A stretch of DNA of 64,000 nt from Phenylobacterium sp. CCH9-H3 (lineage in GTDB: Bacteria > Pseudomonadota > Alphaproteobacteria > Caulobacterales > Caulobacteraceae): assembly GCF_001557235.1 (NCBI RefSeq), contig NZ_LSJI01000225.1, positions 7,989 to 71,988 of the forward strand, in the 5' to 3' direction. The translations under genes were made by a program, and so were the position numbers. Below, piece by piece: positions 18,259 to 27,830 of this stretch; within the stretch, counting starts at the first letter, position 1; each line of letters opens with the position of its first letter. A model generated the notes under the pieces. That model was not told the origin of the DNA. It worked only from the letters and a program-made list of their open reading frames with translations, and made no database searches.

Positions 18259-18904
18259 AGCGCGGCTGCTCCGTCTCCTGACGTGGCTGTCGCCCGCCTT
18301 TCCCGTCGGCTCGTTCGGCTTCTCGCACGGGCTGGAGACGGCGATCCGCGAAGGCGCGGTCAACGACGTGCGCTCGCTCACGGGCTGGATCGCGGCCCTG
18401 CTCGAGCACGGGTCGGCCTGGACGGATGCGGTCCTGGCCAAGGCCGCCTGGACCGCCGTAACCGCCGAGGACCATGTGGCTCTCGACGAGATTGTCGAGC
18501 TCGCCGAGGCGATGGCGCCTTCCCTGGAACGCCGGCGCGAGACCATGGCTCAGGGCGAGGCATTCCTGACCGCCGTCGCGGCCTGGAGCCCGCCGCCCAT
18601 CATCCACGCGCCCTATCCCGTGGCGCTCGGCGCGGCCGCCGGGGCGGCGTGCCTCCCCCTGGAACCGGCCCTCATGGCCTGGCTGCACGCCTTCGCCGCC
18701 AACCTGGTGAGCGTGGCGGTGCGCGCCGTGCCGCTCGGCCAGTCCGATGCTCTGCAGGTGATCGCCGCCCTTGAGCCAGTCATCATCCGCACCGCGGCCC
18801 GGGCCGCGGAATCCACCCTGGACGACCTCGGCTCGGCGACGCTCAATTCCGACATCGCCGCCATGCGGCATGAAACCCTGGACGGAAGGCTGTTCGGCTC
18901 ATGA
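18227..18904 (+). CDS. ureF: urease accessory protein UreF
   Basis: 225 residues from ATG 18227 (GGAAGG upstream); ATG 18248 is an alternative. The start overlaps the ureE end by 32 bases, or by 11 with the later ATG. Family features: [20 protein letters not shown] near the N-terminus and [20 protein letters not shown] near the C-terminus. UreF regulates the GTPase UreG during nickel insertion. The stop overlaps the ureG start by ATGA. Confidence 0.94.
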   Translation: MTTGPTIMPTEARLLRLLTWLSPAFPVGSFGFSHGLETAIREGAVNDVRSLTGWIAALLEHGSAWTDAVLAKAAWTAVTAEDHVALDEIVELAEAMAPSLERRRETMAQGEAFLTAVAAWSPPPIIHAPYPVALGAAAGAACLPLEPALMAWLHAFAANLVSVAVRAVPLGQSDALQVIAALEPVIIRTAARAAESTLDDLGSATLNSDIAAMRHETLDGRLFGS

Positions 18905-19527
18905 GCGGCAACGGACCCCTGCGCGTCGGCATCGGCGGGCCGGTCGGCTCGGGCAAGACGACCCTCACCGAGAAACTGTGCAAGGCGATGCGCGACCGCT
19001 GGTCCATCGCGGTGGTCACCAACGACATCTACACCCAGGAGGACGCCCTGATCCTGACCCGCCTCCAGGCCCTGCCGGAGGACCGGATCCTGGGCGTGGA
19101 GACCGGCGGCTGCCCGCACACGGCGATCCGCGAGGACGCCTCGCTGAACCTTGCCGCCATCGCCGATCTGAACCGCCGTCACCCCGACCTGGACGTCATC
19201 TTCATCGAGAGCGGCGGCGACAACCTGGCGGCCACCTTCAGCCCGGACCTCGCGGACCTGACGCTCTACGTCGTCAGCGTCTGCCAGGGCGAGAAGATCC
19301 CCCGCAAGGGCGGCCCCGCCATCACCCGCTCGGACCTCCTGATCATCAACAAGACCGACCTGGCCCCGCACGTCGGCGCCGACCTGTCGGTGATGGACCG
19401 CGACGCCCGGACCGCCCGCGGCGAGCGGCCCCATGTCTTCACCGACCTTAGCCGGCTGCAGGGGGTCGACGAGGTCATAGCCTTCCTCGCCAAGGCCGGC
19501 GGGCTGCCGGTCGCCAAGGCGGCCTGA
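18901..19527 (+). CDS. ureG: urease accessory GTPase UreG
   Basis: 208 residues. SIMIBI-class GTPase that powers urease maturation. P-loop [13 protein letters not shown] at about residues 9-21, [29 protein letters not shown] (the metal-binding Cys-Pro-His), [14 protein letters not shown] and the base-specificity motif NKTDL are all visible. Last gene of the urease operon ureDA-X-BCEFG. No separate nickel permease gene follows. Confidence 0.97.
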   Translation: MSGNGPLRVGIGGPVGSGKTTLTEKLCKAMRDRWSIAVVTNDIYTQEDALILTRLQALPEDRILGVETGGCPHTAIREDASLNLAAIADLNRRHPDLDVIFIESGGDNLAATFSPDLADLTLYVVSVCQGEKIPRKGGPAITRSDLLIINKTDLAPHVGADLSVMDRDARTARGERPHVFTDLSRLQGVDEVIAFLAKAGGLPVAKAA

Positions 19528-19580
19528 CCGGAAGCACTGCTGCCAGGAAGCTGTCAGCAGCTCTGCGTGAAAGCAGGGTC

Positions 19581-20330
19581 ATGACCCGACCCATGCCCAA
19601 TCGCCGCACCCTGCTCGCCGCCGGCGCTGCGCTGGCTGCTACACCGGCAAGAGCCGCAGCCGACGATCAAGTCCTCGAACTGCGCCAGTACACCTGCCAC
19701 CCTGGCGGGCGGGATCGCCTGATCGAACTTTTCGAGCGCACGTTCGTCGCGCCGCAGGAGGCGCTGGGCGCGCAGGTGCTCGGGACGTTCCGCGACCGTG
19801 ACGACCCCGACCGTTTCGTCTGGCTGCGCGGCTTCGACGACTATGCGGCGCGGCCGCAGGCCCTGGCGACCTTCTATGGCGGCCCGGTCTGGAAGGCCCA
19901 TCGCGAGGCGGCCAACGCCACCATGCTGGATTCGGACAACGTGCTGTTGCTCAAGCCGGTCGATCCGTGGCGCAGGTCGCGGACCGGCCTGCCGCGCGAA
20001 ATCCTGATCTACGTCCATTACCTCGACAGCGATCTTGTCGCCCCTTTCGCGGCCTTCTTCGCGGGGACGATGCGGCCGCAGATCGAGGCGGATGGCGGGG
20101 AGATCCTGGGAACCTTCGTCAGCGAGACGCGGCCAAACAACTTCCCGGCGCTGCCCGTGCGCGAGCGCGATCGGGTCTTCGTCTGGGCTGCGCATCCGAC
20201 GGGCGGTGAAGCCGCTTTTCTCGCCCGCCGCCGCGCACGGACAGGTTGGCGCGAGACGGCGGGCGAAACATTGCTGCCGGCGCTGATGCGCAAGCCGGAG
20301 TTGCTGCGACTTGCCGCGACCGACGGCTAG
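19581..20330 (+). CDS. NIPSNAP-family protein with export leader
   Basis: 249 residues. The N-terminus MTRPMPNRRTLLAAGAALAA has an Arg pair and a hydrophobic stretch ending in ARA, consistent with a Tat or Sec leader. The remainder reads as two NIPSNAP-like ferredoxin-fold repeats: VLELRQYTCHPGGRDRLIEL and the later segment LIYVHYLDSDLVAPFAAFF. The function of the family is uncharacterised. It lies 53 bp after ureG and converges with allantoicase, sharing a CTAG stop overlap. A link to purine degradation is not shown. Confidence 0.75.
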   Translation: MTRPMPNRRTLLAAGAALAATPARAAADDQVLELRQYTCHPGGRDRLIELFERTFVAPQEALGAQVLGTFRDRDDPDRFVWLRGFDDYAARPQALATFYGGPVWKAHREAANATMLDSDNVLLLKPVDPWRRSRTGLPREILIYVHYLDSDLVAPFAAFFAGTMRPQIEADGGEILGTFVSETRPNNFPALPVRERDRVFVWAAHPTGGEAAFLARRRARTGWRETAGETLLPALMRKPELLRLAATDG

Positions 20331-21316
20331 CGGGCCACCGTCCCCATGAGCCGCAGCCGGCTGACGCCGCCGTCGGGATAGATATTGAGCCGCACGAACC
20401 GGATCGGCCCGAGGTCGGCCAACTCGTCCCGAAAGGCGTGGATGTGGTCGGCCTGCAGCTTCACCTCGGGCAACAGCACCGGCCAGCTCTCGGCCTGGGC
20501 CGCCAGCTCGTGCGGCGCGCCATGCGCCCTGGCCGTCGCCTGGATGGAGCAGCGGTCGGGGTAGTTGCCCTTGAAGTGCGCCGTGTCGACGATCACCTCG
20601 CCGATCCGGCCGAAGGTCCCCAGCTCCAGGATCGCCCAGTCGTGGCCCGGCTCCCGCCGCCGGCGGGTCTCCCACCCATCGCCCATGTCCACGCCGCGGC
20701 CCGGCGCGGTCATGTTCTCGACCCGGCCGAAGTGCTCGTCGTTGGCGATGATGCCGCGGCCGCCCCAGGCCATGGCCATCAGGTCGATGACCTCGCCCTC
20801 CGCGACCTTGCTCCAGTCGGGATCCACGCGGCCCCAGACGCGCAGCCGCGCGACGCCGCCGTCCGGATAGATGTGCAGCCGCACATGGGTGGCGGGCGTG
20901 GCGTGCTCCACCGGGAACCAGGCGCGGTCGTTCCCCTTCAGCTCCAGCCGCCCCGTGGCCTTGATCCAGCCGGCGTCGTCGCCGGGAAGGGTTTCGCCGG
21001 AGACGCACAGCTCGACCTCGGCGCCGGGCGGATAGTTGCCGGTGAAGTGGCGCGTATCGATCTCGAAGCCCGCGACGATGCCGGGCACGCCTAGCTTGAC
21101 CACGCACCAATCGTGGCCGGGCGTGCGCTTGCGGCGGCTTTCCCAGCCGTCCATCCACTTGCCGTTCTCGTCGTACTTGCCCGGGATGAACACCGGCTCG
21201 GTCGGCGCGATCAGCCGCGCCTTGTCGGCGAAGAAGTCGTCGGTGGCGTAGACCACCTCCGAGCCCAGGCGGGGCTGGGCAAGATCCACGAACTGGCGGC
21301 GAAGGTCATCGAACAT
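20327..21316 (-). CDS. alc: allantoicase
   Basis: 329 residues. Hydrolyses allantoate to (S)-ureidoglycolate and urea. Two tandem allantoicase domains can be traced. Each has DGWE(S/T)RR.R.PGHDW (residues ~56-70 and ~220-235), an FxGNYP motif (HFTGNYPPGAEVE and HFKGNYPDRCSIQ) and a VRL(H/N)IYPDGGV(A/S)RLR end. Length is normal. The first gene upstream on the same strand is uraD, then puuE, giving a leftward operon puuE-uraD-alc. It provides one urea for the adjacent urease. Confidence 0.96.
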   Translation of the reverse strand: MFDDLRRQFVDLAQPRLGSEVVYATDDFFADKARLIAPTEPVFIPGKYDENGKWMDGWESRRKRTPGHDWCVVKLGVPGIVAGFEIDTRHFTGNYPPGAEVELCVSGETLPGDDAGWIKATGRLELKGNDRAWFPVEHATPATHVRLHIYPDGGVARLRVWGRVDPDWSKVAEGEVIDLMAMAWGGRGIIANDEHFGRVENMTAPGRGVDMGDGWETRRRREPGHDWAILELGTFGRIGEVIVDTAHFKGNYPDRCSIQATARAHGAPHELAAQAESWPVLLPEVKLQADHIHAFRDELADLGPIRFVRLNIYPDGGVSRLRLMGTVAR

Positions 21317-21329
21317 GGGCTTTACGTCT

Positions 21330-21794
21330 CTAGATCAGGTCGGCGAGGCGGAAGCCGGCGATCCGGTGGATCTGGGCGATAGCCGTCTCGAACTCGGTTT
21401 CCGGGTCGTTGGCGAGGCGCGCTTCGAACGCCGCCAGGATATCGCTGCGCGTCGCGCCTTTCACCGCGAAGATGAAAGGAAAGCCGAAGCGGTCGTTGTA
21501 GGCGGCGTTCAGCCGCTGGAACGCCTCGAACTCCTCGGGGCTGCACTGGTCGAGCCCGGCGCCCGCCTGCTCGCGGACCGAGGCGTCGGCCATCTTCGCG
21601 CGGCTGGCCAGTTCGGGGTGGGCGCGGATCAGGGTCAGCTTCTGCTCCCGCGAGGCGGCGTTCACCACCGCGGCCATGGCCTTCGCCAGGCCCTCGCGAT
21701 CGGCCGGCGGATCCGGCCACACGCCCTCCGCCACCCAGGGCGAGGCCTCGTAGACCGGTCCGAAGCGGGCGATGAAATCCTCCTTAGCGCCCAT
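21330..21794 (-). CDS. uraD: 2-oxo-4-hydroxy-4-carboxy-5-ureidoimidazoline (OHCU) decarboxylase
   Basis: 154 residues from ATG 21794. Converts OHCU to (S)-allantoin, the last step of the uricolytic trio. Diagnostic segments: FIARFGPVYEASPWVAE, LIRAHPELASRAKM (catalytic His region), GLDQCSPEEFEAFQRLNAAY and NDRFGFPFIFAVKG. The start overlaps the end of puuE by 11 bases, so translation is probably coupled. An upstream in-frame start at 21869 would overlap puuE by far more and is not needed. Confidence 0.95.
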   Translation of the reverse strand: MGAKEDFIARFGPVYEASPWVAEGVWPDPPADREGLAKAMAAVVNAASREQKLTLIRAHPELASRAKMADASVREQAGAGLDQCSPEEFEAFQRLNAAYNDRFGFPFIFAVKGATRSDILAAFEARLANDPETEFETAIAQIHRIAGFRLADLI

Positions 21795-22695
21795 GCGGAT
21801 GCCGCTCCCGCCAGTGCCGGGCGATCTCGATCCGCCGGCAGAACCAGACGTCCTGGTGACCCAGGGCATAGCGGATGAAGCGCTCCAGGCCCGCCATTTT
21901 CCCCGGCCGCCCGACGATGCGGCAGTGCAGGCCGATGGACAGCATCTTCGGCCGGTCCTCGCCCTCGGCGTAGAGCACGTCGAAGGCGTCCTTCAGGTAG
22001 GAATGGAACTGCTCGCCGGTATTGAGGCCCGTTCCCGAGAAGCGCATGTCGTTGGCCTCCAGGGTGTACGGCACGATCAGGTGCGGGCGCCGCCCCACCT
22101 CCGTCCAGAACGGCAGGTCGTCCGAGTAGTCGTCGGCGTCGTAGAGGAACCCACCCTCGGCCGCCACCAGCGCCCGCGTGTTGGGGCTGGTGCGGCCGGT
22201 GTACCAGCCCAGCGGCCGCTCGCCCGTCAGCCGCTTGTGGATGTCGATGGCGCGGAACATGTGCTCGCGCTCCACCCGCTCGGGCACGTCCTGGTAGTTG
22301 ATCCAGCGCCAACCGTGGCTGGCGATCTCGTGGCCCGCCTCCAGCATGGCTTCGACCACGGCCGGGTTGCGCTCCATGGCCATGGCCACGCCGAACACCG
22401 TCACCGGCGTCTTGTAGCGGTCGAACAGCCGCAGCAGCCGCCAGACCCCGGCCCGGCTGCCGTACTCATAGATCTGTTCCATGCTCATATGCCGCGCGCC
22501 GGCGACGGCGGGCGGATTGATCATGTCGGAGAGGAAGGCCTCGGAGGCCGGATCCCCATGCAGGACGCAGTTCTCGCCGCCCTCCTCGTAGTTCAGCACC
22601 ATCTGGATCGCGATCCGCGCCCCGCCCGGCCAGTCGGCGTGCGGCGGATCCTTGCCGTAGCCGATGAGGTCGCGTGGGTAACTGGGCTCGGGCAT
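21784..22695 (-). CDS. puuE: allantoinase, polysaccharide-deacetylase-like (PuuE type)
   Basis: 303 residues from ATG 22695. Hydrolyses allantoin to allantoate without the metal-dependent amidohydrolase fold. Landmarks: RDLIGYGKDPPHADWPGGAR, QMVLNYEEGGENCVLHGD, EIASHGWRW and GWYTGRTSPNTR. This is the cofactor-independent allantoinase first described in Pseudomonas. It is the first gene of puuE-uraD-alc, divergent from uraH. A longer start at 22749 would run into the divergent promoter region. Confidence 0.95.
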   Translation of the reverse strand: MPEPSYPRDLIGYGKDPPHADWPGGARIAIQMVLNYEEGGENCVLHGDPASEAFLSDMINPPAVAGARHMSMEQIYEYGSRAGVWRLLRLFDRYKTPVTVFGVAMAMERNPAVVEAMLEAGHEIASHGWRWINYQDVPERVEREHMFRAIDIHKRLTGERPLGWYTGRTSPNTRALVAAEGGFLYDADDYSDDLPFWTEVGRRPHLIVPYTLEANDMRFSGTGLNTGEQFHSYLKDAFDVLYAEGEDRPKMLSIGLHCRIVGRPGKMAGLERFIRYALGHQDVWFCRRIEIARHWRERHPHGR

Positions 22696-22731
22696 GGTTG
22701 TCCGCTTAGCAGGCTTCGTAAGGGGCGCACC

Positions 22732-22758
22732 GTCGCAATCCTGCGCCACGGTTGCAAT
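22732..22758. promoter_or_regulatory. GT(C/T)GCAAT direct repeat in the puuE/uraH divergent promoter
   Basis: GTCGCAAT (22732-22739) and GTTGCAAT (22751-22758) recur 19 bp apart (about two helical turns) in the 110-bp region that drives both uricolytic arms. A candidate site for a purine-responsive regulator; no such regulator gene is adjacent. Confidence 0.25.
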
Positions 22759-22805
22759 TCCCGGCCTCAGGGCGGATTCTGGGCGGCTGGATTTCGGAGT
22801 CTTCC

Positions 22806-23147
22806 TTGAGCGGCCTCACCACCCACGTCCTCGACACCATGCACGGCCGGCCCGCAGCGGGCGTGACGCTGCGCCTGTCGCGCGCGGAACAGGTGCTGGC
22901 CTCAGCGGTGACCAACGCCGACGGCCGGGTGGACCAGCCCTTGCTCGATGGCGACGCCCTCACGCCAGGCGCCTACCGTCTCGAGTTCGACGTGGGCGGG
23001 TATTTCCGCAGCCTCGGCGTCGCCCTTGCGCGGCCCGCGTTCCTGGAGACCGTGGTCATCGACTTCGGCGTCGCCGAGGCGGGCGCCCACTACCACGTGC
23101 CGCTCCTGGTCAGCCCCTTCGCCTATTCGACCTACCGGGGCAGCTGA
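22806..23147 (+). CDS. uraH: 5-hydroxyisourate hydrolase (transthyretin-like)
   Basis: 113 residues from a TTG at 22806 with GGAG at 22796-22799; this gives the family-typical start [19 protein letters not shown]. Hydrolyses 5-hydroxyisourate to OHCU. The active-site His in TTHVLD, the Arg/His-containing middle and the C-terminal signature YSTYRGS (the HIUase YRGS hallmark) are present. First gene of the rightward operon uraH-xdhA-xdhB-xdhC-puuD, one base before xdhA. Confidence 0.95.
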   Translation: MSGLTTHVLDTMHGRPAAGVTLRLSRAEQVLASAVTNADGRVDQPLLDGDALTPGAYRLEFDVGGYFRSLGVALARPAFLETVVIDFGVAEAGAHYHVPLLVSPFAYSTYRGS

Positions 23148-23148
23148 C

Positions 23149-24582
23149 ATGGGCCGGCCGATCCGATTCCTGCTGGACGGCGAGGTGCGAGAGCTGCCCG
23201 CCGACACCGACCCGACCCTGACCGTCCTCAACCTGCTGCGCTACCACCTGCGCCTGACGGGCACGAAGGAGGGGTGCGCCGAGGGCGACTGCGGCGCCTG
23301 CACCGTGGTGCTGGGCGAGCTCAGCGAGGGCCGCGTGCGCTTCCGGGCGGTGAACGCCTGTATCCTCTTCGCGCCCATGCTGGACGGGCGGGCCCTGTTC
23401 ACGGTGGAGAGCCTGGGCCGCGAGGGCGCGCTGCATCCGGTCCAGCAGGCCCTGGTGGACCATCACGGCAGCCAGTGCGGGTTCTGCACGCCGGGGTTCG
23501 TCATGAGCCTCTACGCCATCCAGCAGGAAGGCGCCCCCGCCGACCCGGCAAGCCTGAAGGACGCCCTGGCCGGCAACCTCTGCCGCTGCACTGGCTATGG
23601 CCCGATCCTCGCCGCAGGGCAGGCGATGGGCGAGGCGCCGGCACCGGACATCGCCGCGGCCCTTGAGGCCATCCAGCCCGCCGAAGAGCTCGCGCTCGAG
23701 CACAAGGGGCGGCGGTACTTCGCGCCCCGTTCGGCCGATGAGCTGGCGGCCGCGCTCTTGGCGCATCCGGACGCCACGATCCTGGCCGGCGGCACCGACG
23801 TCTGCCTCTGGGTGACCAAGCAGCAGCGGATCCTGTCGACCCTCATCTCGCTGAACGAGGCGGCCGATCTGACGGGGGTCGAAGACCTTGGCGACGCCGT
23901 CCGGATCGGCGCGGCCGTCCGCTACGTCGACGCCCAACCTGCACTGACAGCGCTCCACCCCGAGTTCGGCGACCTGCTGCGCCGGCTGGGCGGACTGCAG
24001 GTCCGCAATCTCGGCACGGTCTGCGGCAACATCGCTAACGGCTCGCCCATCGGCGACATGCCGCCGGCGCTGATCGCGGCCGGCGCGACCCTGGTCCTGC
24101 GCCGCGGCTCGACCCGCCGCGAGGTGCCGCTGGAAGCCTTCTTCCTCGCCTACGGCAAGCAGGACCGCCAGCCCGGCGAGTTCGTCGAGGCGGTGATCGT
24201 CCCCAAGATCGCCAAGGGCCGAATCTTCAAGATCGCCAAGCTTTCCAAACGCTTCGACCAGGACATTTCAGCGGTGTGCCTGGGCCTGTCGGTCGGCGTC
24301 GAAGCCGGCAAGGTGACCGACGCCCGTATCGCCTTCGGCGGCATGGCGGCGACGCCGAAGCGCGCGGCGGCCTGCGAGGCGGCGCTCACCGGCAAGCCCT
24401 GGACCCTTGCGACGATCGAGGCGGCGGTCGTAGCGCTGGCCGACGATTTCACCCCCCTCACCGACATGCGCGCCTCGGCCGGTTATCGACTGGAGGCGGC
24501 CCGGAACATGATCCGCCGCGCCTACCTGGAGAGCGGCGGCGCGGCGCGTGTGCTGGACGCAGAGGCGGTGGCCTATGGCTGA
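23149..24582 (+). CDS. xdhA: xanthine dehydrogenase small subunit (2Fe-2S and FAD)
   Basis: 477 residues. Electron-transfer subunit of the molybdenum xanthine dehydrogenase (hypoxanthine to xanthine to urate). N-terminal ferredoxin domain: [16 protein letters not shown]. Second [2Fe-2S] domain: [17 protein letters not shown] and [14 protein letters not shown] domain: [16 protein letters not shown] and [25 protein letters not shown]-type C-terminal domain follows. ATG 23149 is one base after uraH; it overlaps xdhB by 8 bases. Confidence 0.96.
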   Translation: MGRPIRFLLDGEVRELPADTDPTLTVLNLLRYHLRLTGTKEGCAEGDCGACTVVLGELSEGRVRFRAVNACILFAPMLDGRALFTVESLGREGALHPVQQALVDHHGSQCGFCTPGFVMSLYAIQQEGAPADPASLKDALAGNLCRCTGYGPILAAGQAMGEAPAPDIAAALEAIQPAEELALEHKGRRYFAPRSADELAAALLAHPDATILAGGTDVCLWVTKQQRILSTLISLNEAADLTGVEDLGDAVRIGAAVRYVDAQPALTALHPEFGDLLRRLGGLQVRNLGTVCGNIANGSPIGDMPPALIAAGATLVLRRGSTRREVPLEAFFLAYGKQDRQPGEFVEAVIVPKIAKGRIFKIAKLSKRFDQDISAVCLGLSVGVEAGKVTDARIAFGGMAATPKRAAACEAALTGKPWTLATIEAAVVALADDFTPLTDMRASAGYRLEAARNMIRRAYLESGGAARVLDAEAVAYG

Positions 24583-26893
24583 CAGCGGCGGCGCCACGCG
24601 TCATCTCCCGGTCCTACACGCGCCCATCGGCCACGACAGCGCGCCACGCCACGTGAGCGGCGAGGCGCTCTATATCGACGACATCCCGGAGCCTCCGGGC
24701 CTCGTGCACCTCTACGTCGGCCAGAGCGCCCGGGCCCATGCCCGAGTGACGAAACTCGACCTCGCTGCGGTCCGCGCCGCGCCCGGCGTCGTGGCGCTGC
24801 TGACGCCCGCCGACGTCCCCGGAAAGAACGACATCAGCCCCTTCGCCGGCGACGACCCGCTGTTCGCCGAGGGCGAGGTAAAGTTCCAGGGCCAGGCGCT
24901 GTTCTGCGTGGTCGCCGAGACCCTGCCCAAGGCCCGCGCCGCGGCCGCCATGGCCGTAGTGGAATACGAGGACCTGCCGCCGCTGCTGACCGCCGAGGCC
25001 GCGGTCTCGGCCGGCGCCTTCATCGAGCCCACCCAGACCATCCGCCTGGGCGACGCCCGGACCGCCATCGCCGCGGCGCCCCACCAGCTATCGGGCCATC
25101 TCCAGGTCGGCGGGCAGGAGCACTTCTATCTCGAAGGCCAAGTGGCCCTGGTGGTCCCGGGCGAGGGCCGGGACCTGCACGTCTGGACCTCCACCCAACA
25201 CCCGACGGAGACGCAAGCCATCCTGGCCCGAGTGCTGGGCTGCGCCGATGGGGACATCACCGTGGAGGTCCGCCGCATGGGGGGCGGCTTCGGCGGCAAG
25301 GAGACCCAGTCGGTGCAGTGGGCCGCCATGGCCGCGCTGGCCGCGAAGCTGACCCGCCGCCCCGCCAAGATCCGCCTCGACCGCGACGACGACATGGTCA
25401 TGACGGGCAAGCGGCACGATTTCGAGATCGACTGGACGCTCGGCTTCGACGGCGACGGCAAGCTGCAAGGGGCCGCCTTCGAATTCGCCTCCCGGTGCGG
25501 CTTCTCCGCCGACCTCAGCCACGCCATCAACGACCGGGCGATGTTCCATGCGGACAACGCCTATGCCCTGCAGGCGGCCGAGATCGTCAGCCACCGCGCC
25601 CGCACCCACACCGTCTCCAACACCGCCTTCCGCGGCTTCGGCGGGCCGCAGGGGATGATGGCCATCGAGCGGGCGCTCGACGCTGTGGCTCTGTCGCTGG
25701 GCAAGGACCCGCTGGATGTGCGCCTGGCCAATCTCTACGGCGTCGCGGGCGACCTTACGCCCTACGGCCAGACGGTCACCGACGCGGTGGCCCGCGAGAT
25801 CATGATCGAGCTGGAGGCCAGCTGCGACTACCGCGCCCGCCGCGCCGCCATCGCCGCCTGGAATGCGGAGAACGACCACCTGAAGCGCGGGATCGCCCTG
25901 ACGCCCGTGAAGTTCGGCATCTCCTTCACCACCACCTACCTCAACCAGGCCGGCGCCCTGGTGCACGTCTATACCGACGGCTCGATCCACCTGAACCACG
26001 GCGGGACCGAGATGGGCCAGGGGCTCAACATCAAGGTCGCCCAGGTCGCCGCCGACGCCTTCCAGGTTCCGCTCGCCAGCGTGAAGATCACCTCGACGCG
26101 CACGGACAAGGTGCCCAACACCTCCGCGACCGCCGCCTCCTCCGGCAGCGACCTCAACGGCATGGCGGCGCTGGACGCCTGCGAGCAGATCAAGGCCCGC
26201 CTCGCCGACTGGGCGGTCCAGAGCTACGGCCATGCGCCCGTCTTCACGGAGAGCGGCGTGCGCCTGGGCGCCGAGCTCCTGAGCTTCCGCGACTTCGTGC
26301 ACGAGGCCTATGTGGCTCGCGTCTCGCTGTCGGCGGCGGGCTTCTACAAGACCCCGGACATCCACTACGACCGGGTCACCCACAAGGGCCGGCCGTTCTA
26401 CTACTACGCCTATGGCGCGGCCTGTTCGGAGGTGGTCGTCGACACCCTGACCGGCGAGAACAAGGTCGTCCGCGTCGACATCCTCCACGACGTGGGCCGC
26501 TCGCTGAACCCGGCCATCGACCTCGGCCAGATCGAGGGCGGATTCATCCAGGGCATGGGCTGGTTGACCACCGAGGAGCTGGTGTTCGACGACGAGGGGC
26601 GCTTACGCACCCACGCCCCCTCGACCTACAAGATCCCCACCGCCGGCGACCGACCGAATGAGTTCAACATCGCCATCTGGCAGCCGGGCGAAAACCGCGA
26701 GAACACCATCCACCGCTCCAAGGCCGTGGGCGAGCCGCCGCTGATGCTGGCGATCTCGGTCTTTTCCGCCCTGACCGACGCGGTGGCGAGCGTGGGGTGC
26801 CATAAGGTCATGCCGAACCTGGACGCCCCCGCGACGCCGGAACGCATCCTGGCGGCCTGCAACGATGTCCGCCGGAGAGCAGCCAATGGCTGA
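24575..26893 (+). CDS. xdhB: xanthine dehydrogenase large subunit (molybdopterin)
   Basis: 772 residues. Binds the molybdenum cofactor and hydroxylates the purine ring. Starts [15 protein letters not shown] after a short N-terminus. Other landmarks are [26 protein letters not shown] (the arginine that faces substrate), [19 protein letters not shown] and the catalytic glutamate in [13 protein letters not shown] near the C-terminus. ATG 24575 overlaps the xdhA end. The split into A and B subunits is the usual bacterial form. Confidence 0.97.
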   Translation: MADSGGATRHLPVLHAPIGHDSAPRHVSGEALYIDDIPEPPGLVHLYVGQSARAHARVTKLDLAAVRAAPGVVALLTPADVPGKNDISPFAGDDPLFAEGEVKFQGQALFCVVAETLPKARAAAAMAVVEYEDLPPLLTAEAAVSAGAFIEPTQTIRLGDARTAIAAAPHQLSGHLQVGGQEHFYLEGQVALVVPGEGRDLHVWTSTQHPTETQAILARVLGCADGDITVEVRRMGGGFGGKETQSVQWAAMAALAAKLTRRPAKIRLDRDDDMVMTGKRHDFEIDWTLGFDGDGKLQGAAFEFASRCGFSADLSHAINDRAMFHADNAYALQAAEIVSHRARTHTVSNTAFRGFGGPQGMMAIERALDAVALSLGKDPLDVRLANLYGVAGDLTPYGQTVTDAVAREIMIELEASCDYRARRAAIAAWNAENDHLKRGIALTPVKFGISFTTTYLNQAGALVHVYTDGSIHLNHGGTEMGQGLNIKVAQVAADAFQVPLASVKITSTRTDKVPNTSATAASSGSDLNGMAALDACEQIKARLADWAVQSYGHAPVFTESGVRLGAELLSFRDFVHEAYVARVSLSAAGFYKTPDIHYDRVTHKGRPFYYYAYGAACSEVVVDTLTGENKVVRVDILHDVGRSLNPAIDLGQIEGGFIQGMGWLTTEELVFDDEGRLRTHAPSTYKIPTAGDRPNEFNIAIWQPGENRENTIHRSKAVGEPPLMLAISVFSALTDAVASVGCHKVMPNLDAPATPERILAACNDVRRRAANG

Positions 26894-27830
26894 CTGGATC
26901 GGGCAGGCCCTGGCCTCCGCCCGGCGCGGCGAGGCGCTGGCGATGGTGACCGTCGTGGGGGCGCAGGGCTCCACGCCGCGCGAGATCGGCGCGCGCATGC
27001 TGGTCTGGCCCGACCGTTTTACAGGCACCGTCGGCGGCGGCTCCCTTGAGCGCCAAGGTCTCGACCAGGCCCGCCGGCTGCTGCGCCAGGCTGAGCGCCG
27101 CCATGCGCTGCAGGACTATCCGCTGGGCCCGCTGCTGGGCCAATGCTGCGGCGGCCATGTGCGCCTGCTGGTCGAGCGGGTGGACGCAGACAGCCTCCCC
27201 TGGCTGGAGCCGGCCGCCGCGGCGACCAGGCCCTTCGCCCTGACAGCCAGATTCGAAGAGGGCGGCATGACCCGCGCCGTCGAGGCCGAAGTTCCGGCCG
27301 CCGACAGCCCGCGCATTCCGATCCCGGAGGTTCGCTGCGTGTCCGAACTGATCCGTCCCACCCTGCCGCGCCTCGTCATCTTCGGCGCCGGCCATGTGGG
27401 CCAGGCCGTGGCCCGCGCCTTCGCGCCCCTGCCCTTCCACCTGGATTGGCTGGCCAGCCGCGAGGATCTGCGCCCCGAGGCCAGCGGAACCCGGGCCACG
27501 ATCCTCGACGAGGATGAACTGGTGGAGGCGGCGGAGGCGGCGCCGGCCGACACGCTGTTCGCCATCTTCACTCACAGCCACGACCTGGACTATCGCCTGA
27601 CCCGGGCGGTACTGGCCCGCGGAGACTTCCGCTACCTCGGCCTGATCGGCTCGCGGACCAAGCGCGCGCGCTTCGAAAGCCGCCTGCGGGCCGACGGGGT
27701 CGCCGACGCCGAACTCGCCCGCCTCACCTGCCCCATCGGCATCGCCGAACTGAAGAGCAAGGCGCCCGCCGTGATCGCCGTCGCCCTGGCGGCCGAGCTC
27801 TTGAAACTGACCGAAGACACCGCCGAATGA
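26886..27830 (+). CDS. xdhC: xanthine dehydrogenase accessory protein XdhC
   Basis: 314 residues. Binds and matures the molybdenum cofactor (sulfuration) before insertion into XdhB. Features: AMVTVVGAQGSTPREIGARM, GTVGGGSLE, LLGQCCGGHVRLL, a Rossmann segment LVIFGAGHVGQAVARAF, FTHSHDLDY and GLIGSRTKRARF. ATG 26886 has GGAGAG upstream; 26865 is an alternative in-frame start. It overlaps xdhB by 8 bases and puuD by ATGA. Confidence 0.95.
   Translation: MADWIGQALASARRGEALAMVTVVGAQGSTPREIGARMLVWPDRFTGTVGGGSLERQGLDQARRLLRQAERRHALQDYPLGPLLGQCCGGHVRLLVERVDADSLPWLEPAAAATRPFALTARFEEGGMTRAVEAEVPAADSPRIPIPEVRCVSELIRPTLPRLVIFGAGHVGQAVARAFAPLPFHLDWLASREDLRPEASGTRATILDEDELVEAAEAAPADTLFAIFTHSHDLDYRLTRAVLARGDFRYLGLIGSRTKRARFESRLRADGVADAELARLTCPIGIAELKSKAPAVIAVALAAELLKLTEDTAE

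Noticed and set aside
25088-26488. 466-codon minus-strand open frame opposite xdhB
   Set aside because: Shadow of the xanthine dehydrogenase gene, which has intact molybdopterin motifs.
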